This document shows positions 17,864 through 25,376 of a stretch of 64,000 bases of DNA, piece after piece. The stretch lies in NCBI RefSeq assembly GCF_031844705.1, contig NZ_CP134609.1:310001-374000 (forward strand), given 5' to 3'. The notes beneath the pieces were generated by a model. It did no database searches. It worked only from the letters and a program-made list of their open reading frames with translations, and was not told where the DNA came from. Position 1 is the stretch's first letter, and every line of letters starts with the position of its first letter. The translations under genes were made by a program, and so were the position numbers. Origin of the DNA: Streptomyces sp. ITFR-16. GTDB taxonomy: Bacteria > Actinomycetota > Actinomycetes > Streptomycetales > Streptomycetaceae.

Positions 17864-19699
17864 TCAGGCCGTGGCGGCGTCGCCGTTGTCGGCCGGGGAT
17901 GCCTCGGCGAGCGCGAACCAGGCCGTCTTGCCCTCGGGTTCGGGGCGCACGCCCCACTGGTCGGCCAGGATGTCCAGGAGCAGCAGCCCGCGTCCCGATG
18001 AGGCGAGTTCGCCCGGGGCGCGCTGGTGGGGCAGTTCGTCGCCCCGGTCCATGACCTCGACCAGCAGCCGGCGCCGCCCGGCCTCGCCGGTGACGTACGC
18101 GGTGAGCGCGCCGTCCTGGTCGGTGTGGACGAGCACGTTGCCGAGGAGTTCGGTCGCCAGGAGCACCGCGGTGTCGACCTGGTCGGGCCGTGCCCAGTCG
18201 TGCAGGAGCGCCTTCAGCTCGGCGCGGGCCTCGGACAGCCCCTCGCCCTGGTGCTGGCCCACCGTCAGGACCAGCCGGCGCTGGCTGACCTCAGCCCGGG
18301 GCTGTCCGGCGTCGCGGCGCAGGAGCAGGAGGGCGATGTCGTCGCCGTCGCGTGCGGCGGCGCCCTCACGGCCGCCCGGGCCGGGGCTGAGCACGGCCGC
18401 CATGAGCCGGTCCGCCATCCCTTCCAGGTCGTCGACGGGGCCGGGCGAGAACACGTCGCGCACCCGCACCCAGCCGGTGTACATGTCGTGGCCGCCGTTC
18501 TCGATCAGCCCGTCCGTGCAGAGCATCAGGATCTCGTCGTCGTGCAGGCGCACGGTGTCGACGGGGTAGTCCTCCTCGCCGGGCATCAGCCCCAGGGGCA
18601 GACCGCCGCTGATGTGCTTGATCAGGCAGGTTCCGTCGGGGGTGCGCAGGACGGGGTGCGGATGTCCGGCCCGCGCGATGTGCAGATCGCCCGTGGAGGG
18701 GTCCGCCTCGATGTACAGGCAGGTGGCGAACCGGTCCTCGTCGAGGGTGGTCAGGAAGCGCGAGGCCCGGGCCAGCACGGCGTCCGGGCCGTGTCCCTCG
18801 GCGGCGTACGCGTGCACGGCGGTACGCAGCTGCGCCATCAGGCCCGCGGCGTGCACGTCATGGCCCTGGACGTCGCCGATGACGAGGGCGAGCCGCCCGT
18901 TGGGCAGGTCGATGCTGTCGTACCAGTCGCCGCCGACCATGAGCCCGCCGCCGGTCGGCACATAGCGGGTGGCGACGCTGAGCCCGGTCAGGGCGGCGCC
19001 CGCGGTGCGCATGCTCCGGCGCAGGCCCCGGGAGAGCGCCAGCTCGGCCCGGCTGGCACGGGCGCGTTCGAGCACCTGGGCGATCATCCGGCTGGTCATG
19101 GTCAGCAGGGCGCGCTCGGCGGCGGTGAAGGCCACGGGCGTGCGGAAGGCGGCCAGCCAGACCCCGACGACCCTCCCGGCGGTCACGAGCGGCAGGAAGG
19201 CCCATGCCTCGCGGCCCTTGCGGGCGGACATGTGCCAGGTCGCGGGGAAGCGGCGGCGGTACTCGTCGGTGGAGGCGAGGTACACCGCGCGCCCGGTCCT
19301 GGCCACCTCGGCGGCCGGGTATCCGGTCGTCATCGGCATCCGGAACCCCCTGGAGGCCCCGCCGGGCTTGAATCCGTACTGGCCGAGCGCGGTGAGGTTG
19401 CCCTCGTCGATCCCGAAGACGCACTGGCCGTCGAGCGGGAACTCCGGGGCGTACAGACCGGCCGCCAGCCGCAGTGCCTCGTCGAGGGAGTCGGCGCCTG
19501 CGACGGAGTGCCCGGCGGAGATCAGCAGGGAGTCACGGCGTCTGGCGTCCTCCGCCGACTCGCCGGACCGCTCCCCCTCGGCCGCGTCCGGTCCGTCGGG
19601 GGGCTGGGGGCGGGGCGCCTCCAGCCGGTTCAGCGCGTCGATCTGGTCCAGCTCGGCCTCGAACGCGTCCGGCGGCGGCTCATGCCGTTCACCACCCAT
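17864..19699 (-). CDS. SpoIIE-type PP2C phosphatase with GAF and anti-sigma-like ATPase domain
   Basis: This 611-residue cytoplasmic protein has a GAF-like sensor domain (about 75-230). A SpoIIE/RsbU PP2C phosphatase (about 245-465) follows, with metal-binding Asp in GGDWYDS, GDVQGHDVHAA and DGDDIALLLL. A C-terminal RsbW-like HATPase (about 475-600) has N-box ELLGNVLVH and G-box GRGLLLLD. The fusion suggests a partner-switching module controlling a sigma factor through phosphorylation and dephosphorylation of an anti-anti-sigma protein. The ATG at 19699 is chosen for GAAGGG 7 bases upstream; an ATG at 19744 would add 15 residues. No anti-anti-sigma gene lies nearby, so its target is elsewhere. 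Confidence 0.87.
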   Translation of the reverse strand: MGGERHEPPPDAFEAELDQIDALNRLEAPRPQPPDGPDAAEGERSGESAEDARRRDSLLISAGHSVAGADSLDEALRLAAGLYAPEFPLDGQCVFGIDEGNLTALGQYGFKPGGASRGFRMPMTTGYPAAEVARTGRAVYLASTDEYRRRFPATWHMSARKGREAWAFLPLVTAGRVVGVWLAAFRTPVAFTAAERALLTMTSRMIAQVLERARASRAELALSRGLRRSMRTAGAALTGLSVATRYVPTGGGLMVGGDWYDSIDLPNGRLALVIGDVQGHDVHAAGLMAQLRTAVHAYAAEGHGPDAVLARASRFLTTLDEDRFATCLYIEADPSTGDLHIARAGHPHPVLRTPDGTCLIKHISGGLPLGLMPGEEDYPVDTVRLHDDEILMLCTDGLIENGGHDMYTGWVRVRDVFSPGPVDDLEGMADRLMAAVLSPGPGGREGAAARDGDDIALLLLRRDAGQPRAEVSQRRLVLTVGQHQGEGLSEARAELKALLHDWARPDQVDTAVLLATELLGNVLVHTDQDGALTAYVTGEAGRRRLLVEVMDRGDELPHQRAPGELASSGRGLLLLDILADQWGVRPEPEGKTAWFALAEASPADNGDAATA

Positions 19700-19858
19700 C
19701 CGGCATCCCTTCGTCCCGATGTCGTCGCCGACTGTTCGTTCCATGCTCCGACGGGAGAGCCGGGTCCGCAGTACGAGACGTGGCGGCGGCAGCGGGCACG
19801 GACGGTGCCGGGGCCGGGGCGCGGGGGCGGCGAAGGGGCCGGACGAGGCCCTCAGGGG

Positions 19859-20020
19859 TTACCGGTACGCCGCCGACCGGCGTACATCGCTGAAGTCGAT
19901 GGCGCGGTCGGCCTCGCGCAGAGTCTCCTCAGCCACCCGGCGCACCTCCGCCGGTACATCCCCGTGCTCCTCCACGAGACCGGCGTAGATCGGTGCTTCG
20001 GAACTGTCTGTGAAACTCAC
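19859..20020 (-). CDS. small hypothetical protein, 53 aa
   Basis: This short acidic protein (53 residues from GTG at 20020) starts VSFTDSSEAPIYAGLVEEHG and is predicted to be helical (VPAEVRRVAEETLREADRAIDF). GAGG lies 10 bases upstream of the GTG, and codon use is actinobacterial. It lies between the SpoIIE phosphatase and the receiver-flavoprotein gene, divergent from the latter. I do not recognise it. The frame is open further upstream but without a ribosome site. Bases 19700-19858, after its stop, hold no gene that I can support. Confidence 0.6.
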   Translation of the reverse strand: MSFTDSSEAPIYAGLVEEHGDVPAEVRRVAEETLREADRAIDFSDVRRSAAYR

Positions 20021-20186
20021 GTCGAACTGCCTCAATCGGTTGTGTTTGCCATCGTTCGGCCGGAAACAGGGGCCGATTCTACGTGGTCCCGAAACGGGGC
20101 CGCAGGCGGCGTCGAGGAGTGGACGGCCGGCCCCGCTTTCGATCTTCACCCGCCATTTCCTCCTCCGGGCGGGAATGATGGACCTC

Positions 20187-21845
20187 ATGGCGAATCCGAC
20201 GATTCTGAGCGTCGACGACGACCCGGCGGTCTCCCGCGCGGTCGCCCGCGATCTGCGGCGTCAGTACGGCGACCGCTACCGCATCGTGCGCTCGCTCTCG
20301 GGCGCCGACGCGCTCGACGCGCTGCGTGAGATCAAGCTCCGGGGCGACCGGCTGGCGCTCCTGCTGGCCGACTACCGCATGCCGCACATGAACGGCATCG
20401 AGTTCCTCGAAGCGGCGATGGACCTCTTCCCGCTCGCCCGGCGGGTGCTGCTGACCGCGTACTCGGACACCGAGGCGGCCATCGACGCGATCAACGTGGT
20501 CGACCTGGACCACTACCTGCTCAAGCCGTGGAGCCCGCCGGAGGAACACCTCTACCCCGTGATGGACAGCCTGCTGGAGGCCTGGCACGCCACGCCCGAT
20601 CCGGGCGAGACCCAGACCCGGGTGGTCGGTCACCGCTGGTCGGCGCCGTCCTTCGCGGTCCGCGACTTCCTCACCCGCAACCTGGTGCCCTACCGGTGGC
20701 TGTTGTCGGACGAGCCGGAGGGCCAGGGGCTGCTGGCCGCTGCGGGCCTGTCCGCGGCCGACGTACCGCTGGTGGTCACCCCGGACGGGAAGCCGCTGGT
20801 CTCCCCCACCGAGCGGGAGCTCGCCGCGCGGGTCGGGCTGAGCACGGTGCCGGCCTCCGACTTCTACGACCTGGTCGTGGTCGGCGGCGGGCCCGCCGGG
20901 CTGGGGGCGGCGGTCTACGGCGCCTCGGAGGGGCTGCGCACGGTCCTGGTGGAGGAGCGGGCCACCGGCGGCCAGGCGGGGCAGAGCAGCCGGATCGAGA
21001 ACTACCTCGGCTTCCCCGACGGTGTCTCCGGCTCCCAGCTCACCGACCGGGCCCGCCGCCAGGCGCTGAAGTTCGGGGCGGAGATCCTCAGCGCGCAGCG
21101 GGCCGTCGCGCTGGAGGCCGCGGGGGCGGGCCGCGTGCTGCACCTCGGCCCGGACAGCTCGATCGCCGCGCACACGGTGGTGCTGGCCACCGGCGTCTCC
21201 TACCGGCTCCTCGCCGCCGAAGGCCTCGCGGACTTCGTCGGCGCGGGTGTCTTCTACGGCTCCGCCGTCACGGAGGCGCCGAGCTGCGCCGACCAGGACG
21301 TCTACATCGTCGGCGGGGCCAATTCCGCCGGCCAGGCGGCCGTGCACTTCTCGCGCTACGCCCGGCGGGTGCACATCCTGATCCGCCAGGAGGACCTGGC
21401 CCGTTCCATGTCCAGCTATCTGATCGACCAGATCAACGCCATCGACACCATCGAGGTCCATCCGCGGACGGAGGTGGCCGCCGGCGCGGGCGACGGGCAT
21501 CTGGAGGAGCTGACGCTGCGCGACGGCCGCTCGGGCGCGGAGCGGACCGTCAAGGCGTCGTGGCTGTTCGTCTTCATCGGCGCCGAGCCGCGTACGCAGT
21601 GGCTGGAGGGCGTCGTCGCCCGAGACGCGCGCGGATTCGTCGTGACCGGACCGGATCTGGTGGCCGGGGGCGACCGCCCGGCCGGGTGGCGGCTGCCGAG
21701 GGATCCGTACCACCTGGAGTCGAGCGTGCCGGGTGTCTTCGCCGCGGGGGACGTGCGTTCCGCGTCGGTGAAGCGCGTCGCGTCGGCCGTCGGCGAGGGA
21801 GCCATGGCGGTCTCCCTGGTGCACCGCTATCTGGAGGCGCAGTGA
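20187..21845 (+). CDS. response-regulator receiver fused to thioredoxin-reductase-like flavoprotein
   Basis: In this 552-residue protein, residues 3-125 form an intact receiver domain (Asp10-12 pocket, phosphoacceptor Asp62 in LADYRMP, Thr90, Lys113). Residues about 145-222 look like a degenerate glutaredoxin fold with no CxxC. Residues 225-550 are a thioredoxin-reductase-like domain with FAD motif GGGPAG (233-238), ATGGQAGQSSRIENYLGF, an NADPH site GGANSAG (376-382) and the late FAD motif FAAGDVR. Where thioredoxin reductase has CATC, this protein reads GSAVTEAPSCADQ, so the redox disulfide is missing. Starts at 20175, 20178 or 20187 are possible; family resemblance favours 20187. The GTG of the kinase gene overlaps its stop, so the two form a cognate pair. 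Confidence 0.85.
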   Translation: MANPTILSVDDDPAVSRAVARDLRRQYGDRYRIVRSLSGADALDALREIKLRGDRLALLLADYRMPHMNGIEFLEAAMDLFPLARRVLLTAYSDTEAAIDAINVVDLDHYLLKPWSPPEEHLYPVMDSLLEAWHATPDPGETQTRVVGHRWSAPSFAVRDFLTRNLVPYRWLLSDEPEGQGLLAAAGLSAADVPLVVTPDGKPLVSPTERELAARVGLSTVPASDFYDLVVVGGGPAGLGAAVYGASEGLRTVLVEERATGGQAGQSSRIENYLGFPDGVSGSQLTDRARRQALKFGAEILSAQRAVALEAAGAGRVLHLGPDSSIAAHTVVLATGVSYRLLAAEGLADFVGAGVFYGSAVTEAPSCADQDVYIVGGANSAGQAAVHFSRYARRVHILIRQEDLARSMSSYLIDQINAIDTIEVHPRTEVAAGAGDGHLEELTLRDGRSGAERTVKASWLFVFIGAEPRTQWLEGVVARDARGFVVTGPDLVAGGDRPAGWRLPRDPYHLESSVPGVFAAGDVRSASVKRVASAVGEGAMAVSLVHRYLEAQ

Positions 21846-23272
21846 GCGAGTCGGACCGGCTCTCGCCGGAGCAGTTGCGGACCCTGTTCCTCTTCGAGGA
21901 GCTCAGCGAGGAGCAGTTGGGCTGGCTGGCCGAACGCGGCCGCCGGGAGGAGCGCCCGGCGGGCACGGCGGTGTACGAGGAGGGCGAGCCCGCCACGTGC
22001 TTCTTCGTGCTGCTCGGCGGGGCGATCGCGCTCAGCCGGGTGCTGCACGGAGACGACGTGGAGGTCAGCCGCACCGACCAGCGCGGGGTGTACGCGGGTG
22101 CCACCCGGTCGTATCTGGGCGACCGGGTCGACCAGCGGTACGCCCACACCCTGCGGGCGGTCACCGACACGGAGTTCTTCGTGCTGCCCGCCGAGGAGTT
22201 CGCATACGCGGTGCGCACCTGGTTCCCGATGGCGCTGCATCTGCTGGAGGGGCTGTTCTTCGGCTCCCGGGCGGCCAACGCGATCGTCAACGAACGGGAG
22301 CGGCTGCTCGCCCTGGCGTCGCTGTCGGCGGGGCTCACGCATGAGCTCAACAACCCCGCAGCCGCGGCGGTACGGGCCACGGCTGCGCTGCGGGAGCGGG
22401 TCGCGGGGATGCGGCACAAGCTCGCCATGATCGCCGACGGCCGGCTGGACGGCTCCGAGCTGCACCGGCTGGTCGAGCTCCAGGACGACGCGGTGCACCG
22501 GGCCGGCAAGGCGCCCACCCTGGCGGCGCTCGCCGCCGCCGACGCCGAGGACGCGGTCGGCGACTGGCTGGAGGAGCACGGGGTGACGGACGGCTGGGAC
22601 CTGGCCCCGACCCTGGTCTCCGCCGGCATCGACACGGACTGGCTGGACGCGGCGGCCGGCACGGTCGGCGCGGACAATCTCGGCTCCACCGTGCGCTGGC
22701 TCGCGTACACGGTGGACTCGGAGCTGCTGATGGGCGAGATCGACGACGCGGTGACCCGGATCTCGGGTCTGGTCGGCGCCGCGCAGCAGTACGCCCAGCT
22801 GGACCGGGCACCGCAGCAGACCGTGGACGTGCACACCCTGCTCGACGCCACGCTGACGATGCTTCAGGCCAAGATCCCGTCCGGGGTGCGGGTGGTCAGG
22901 GAGTACGACCGCTCGCTGCCGCCCGTCTCCGCGTACGGGGCCGAGCTCAACCAGGTCTGGACGAACCTGATCGTGAACGCGGTGGCGGCCATGCCCGACG
23001 GGGGCACGCTGACGATCCGGACGTGGCGGGAGGAGGCCAGGCTGCTCGTCGAGGTGGCCGACACCGGCACGGGCATTCCGGAGGCGGTCAGGCCCCGGAT
23101 CTTCGAGCCGTTCTTCACCACCAAGCCGGTCGGCGAGGGCACGGGGCTGGGGCTGGACATCTCGTACCGCATCGTCGTCAACAAGCACCACGGGGACATC
23201 CGGGTCACCTCGGAGCCCGGTGACACGCGCTTCCAGGTGTGTCTGCCCATCGGGCCGCCCGAGGAGGCGTGA
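21842..23272 (+). CDS. cyclic-nucleotide-binding-domain sensor histidine kinase
   Basis: The 476-residue soluble kinase has an N-terminal cNMP-binding-like domain (about 12-140) and a histidine phosphorylation helix with His167 in AGLTHELNNP. The C-terminal HATPase (about 350-470) has N-box NQVWTNLIVNAV, DTGTGIPE and GTGLGLDIS. The phosphate-binding cassette (YAGATRSYLGD) departs from the usual FGE-L-A-RxA pattern, so cAMP binding is doubtful. There is no membrane segment. The GTG at 21842 overlaps the stop of the receiver-flavoprotein gene (GTGA). The obvious partner is that receiver, whose output would then be an oxidoreductase and not a DNA-binding domain. Confidence 0.87.
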   Translation: MSESDRLSPEQLRTLFLFEELSEEQLGWLAERGRREERPAGTAVYEEGEPATCFFVLLGGAIALSRVLHGDDVEVSRTDQRGVYAGATRSYLGDRVDQRYAHTLRAVTDTEFFVLPAEEFAYAVRTWFPMALHLLEGLFFGSRAANAIVNERERLLALASLSAGLTHELNNPAAAAVRATAALRERVAGMRHKLAMIADGRLDGSELHRLVELQDDAVHRAGKAPTLAALAAADAEDAVGDWLEEHGVTDGWDLAPTLVSAGIDTDWLDAAAGTVGADNLGSTVRWLAYTVDSELLMGEIDDAVTRISGLVGAAQQYAQLDRAPQQTVDVHTLLDATLTMLQAKIPSGVRVVREYDRSLPPVSAYGAELNQVWTNLIVNAVAAMPDGGTLTIRTWREEARLLVEVADTGTGIPEAVRPRIFEPFFTTKPVGEGTGLGLDISYRIVVNKHHGDIRVTSEPGDTRFQVCLPIGPPEEA

Positions 23273-23299
23273 GGCGAACCGCCGGGCGCACGGGGACGG

Positions 23300-23330
23300 T
23301 TGACCTCAAGTCCGCTTGAGCTCTTAGCGT
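23300..23330 (+). promoter_or_regulatory. SoxR/MerR-type promoter-operator
   Basis: TTGACC (-35, 23300-23305) and TAGCGT (-10, 23325-23330) are separated by 19 bases, the long spacer typical of MerR-family promoters. Overlapping the -35 is the dyad CCTCAAGTCCGCTTGAGC (23304-23321), close to the E. coli SoxR site CCTCAAGTTAACTTGAGG. It drives the ABC exporter that starts at 23401. In S. coelicolor an ABC transporter gene is a known SoxR target. Confidence 0.8.
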
Positions 23331-23400
23331 TCGGTGTGCGCCCCGGGCCGCATCCGGCCACCGGGAGCCGCACCGAACCGTCACGCCCCGGAGGCACCGC

Positions 23401-25296
23401 ATGAGTATGGAAGTCACCGCCTGGTCATCGCTGCACAGCGCGATGAACGCCCAGCAGGAGCGCAGGCCCTTCTCCCGGGCCACCGTGCGCCGCATCGCCT
23501 CGTTCGCCCGGCCGCGCCGCCGCGAGCTCTACCGGTTCCTGCTGCTCAGCGTCGTGACCGCACTGCTGGCGGTGGCCACCCCGGTGCTGGCCGGACGTGT
23601 GGTCGACGCGATCGTGCAGGGCAAGGAGAGCGGGACGGTCACCCGGCTCGCCCTGCTGATCGCCGTGATCGCCGTGGCCGAGGCGGGGCTCGGCCTGCTG
23701 ACCCGCTGGCTGTCCGCCACCCTCGGCGAAGGACTGATCCTGGACCTGCGGACGGCGGTCTTCGACCATGTCCAGCGGATGCCGGTCGCCTTCTTCACCC
23801 GCACCCGGACCGGAGCGCTGGTCAGCCGGCTCAACAACGATGTCATCGGGGCGCAGCGGGCGTTCAGCAACACCCTGTCCGGGGTGGTCTCCAACCTGGT
23901 GACGCTGGTGCTGACCCTGACCGTGATGCTGACCATCTCCTGGCAGATCACCCTGCTCGCGCTGGTGCTGCTGCCGGTGTTCGTCGTGCCCGCGCGGCGG
24001 ATGGGCTCCCGGATGGCGCGGATGCAATTGGAGGCGGCCGGGCACAACGCCGCGATGGGCACCCAGATGACGGAGCGCTTCTCGGCGCCGGGCGCGACCC
24101 TCGTCAAGCTCTTCGGCCGTCCCGCCGACGAGTCCGCCGAGTTCGCCGCCCGCGCCCGCCGGGTCCGGGACATCGGCATCCGCACGGCCATGGCGCAGTC
24201 CACCTTCATCACCGCGCTCACCCTGGTCTCCGCTCTGGCGCTGGCCCTCGTCTACGGGCTCGGCGGCTACTACGCCCTGCACGGCAGCCTGGAGCCGGGG
24301 GCGGTCGTGGCCCTCGCCCTGCTGCTCACCCGGCTCTACGCCCCGCTGACGGCGCTGGCCGGGGCGCGGGTCGAGGTGATGAGCGCGCTGGTGAGTTTCG
24401 AGCGGGTCTTCGAGATCCTCGACCTGAAGCCGCTGATCGCCGAAAAGCCGGACGCCCGTGAGGTCCCGGAGGGTCCGGTGTCCGTGGAGTTCGACGGGGT
24501 CTCCTTCGGCTACCCGTCCGCCGACAAGGTCTCGCTCGCCTCGCTCGAGGAGGTCGCGGCACTGGACTCGCGCGGCGGTACGCAGGTGCTGCACGAGGTC
24601 TCCTTCCGCGCCGAACCCGGCCGGATGGTCGCACTGGTGGGCTCCTCGGGCGCCGGCAAGTCGACGATCGCCCAGCTGCTGCCCCGGCTGTACGACGCCG
24701 ACGCGGGCGCCGTACGGCTGAACGGCGTCGACGTACGCGACCTCAGCGCCGCCTCGATCCGCGAGACGCTCGGCATGGTCACCCAGGACGGGCACCTCTT
24801 CCATGAGTCGGTGCGCGCCAATCTGACCCTGGCCCGGCCCGGCGCCACCGAGGAGGAGATCTGGGACGCGCTGCGGCGCTCGCGCCTGGACGGCCTGGTG
24901 GCCTCGCTGCCCGACGGGCTCGACACAGTGGTGGGCGAACGCGGCTACCGGCTCTCCGGCGGCGAGCGCCAGCGGCTGACCATTGCCCGGCTGCTGCTGG
25001 CCCGTCAGCGCGTGGTGATCCTCGACGAGGCGACCGCGCACCTCGACTCCACGTCCGAGGCGGCCGTCCAGGAGGCCCTGGCCGAGGCGCTGGAGGGGCG
25101 GACGGCGGTGGTGATCGCCCACCGGCTCTCGACGGTGCGGGCCGCCGATCTGATCCTGGTCGTCGAGGAGGGCCGGGTGGTCGAGCGCGGGACGCACACG
25201 GAGCTGCTGGCGGCGGGCGGGCGGTACGAGGAGCTGTACCGGACCCAGTTCGCGTCGCCGGACGGGCAGGAGGAGGCGCGCGTCAAGTCCCTGTGA
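23401..25296 (+). CDS. ABC exporter, fused permease-ATPase, SoxR-type promoter
   Basis: This 631-residue exporter half-transporter has six membrane helices within residues 45-330. The nucleotide-binding domain (about 360-615) has Walker A GSSGAGKST, signature LSGGERQRL, Walker B VVILDEATAHLD and IAHRLST. An insertion of about 25 residues (KVSLASLEEVAALDSRGGTQ) separates the start of the domain from Walker A, an unusual feature. GGAGG precedes the ATG at 23401 by 6 bases. A SoxR-like promoter about 75 bases upstream suggests induction by redox-active metabolites such as benzochromanequinones or phenazines. Efflux of such compounds is a reasonable inference. Confidence 0.88.
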   Translation: MSMEVTAWSSLHSAMNAQQERRPFSRATVRRIASFARPRRRELYRFLLLSVVTALLAVATPVLAGRVVDAIVQGKESGTVTRLALLIAVIAVAEAGLGLLTRWLSATLGEGLILDLRTAVFDHVQRMPVAFFTRTRTGALVSRLNNDVIGAQRAFSNTLSGVVSNLVTLVLTLTVMLTISWQITLLALVLLPVFVVPARRMGSRMARMQLEAAGHNAAMGTQMTERFSAPGATLVKLFGRPADESAEFAARARRVRDIGIRTAMAQSTFITALTLVSALALALVYGLGGYYALHGSLEPGAVVALALLLTRLYAPLTALAGARVEVMSALVSFERVFEILDLKPLIAEKPDAREVPEGPVSVEFDGVSFGYPSADKVSLASLEEVAALDSRGGTQVLHEVSFRAEPGRMVALVGSSGAGKSTIAQLLPRLYDADAGAVRLNGVDVRDLSAASIRETLGMVTQDGHLFHESVRANLTLARPGATEEEIWDALRRSRLDGLVASLPDGLDTVVGERGYRLSGGERQRLTIARLLLARQRVVILDEATAHLDSTSEAAVQEALAEALEGRTAVVIAHRLSTVRAADLILVVEEGRVVERGTHTELLAAGGRYEELYRTQFASPDGQEEARVKSL

Positions 25297-25376
25297 CGCG
25301 CGCGACGCGGTGCTGCCGCGGTTCCCCTGGGTGAAGAATGGGAGCCACGGCACTACTGCGATCGAGCGAAGGCGGC

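Noticed and set aside
20528..21841. Long upstream extension of the cNMP-domain kinase reading frame
   Set aside because: It overlaps the receiver-flavoprotein gene in another frame and is Arg/Gly-rich low complexity. The GTG at 21842 gives a 4-base overlap typical of coupled genes.
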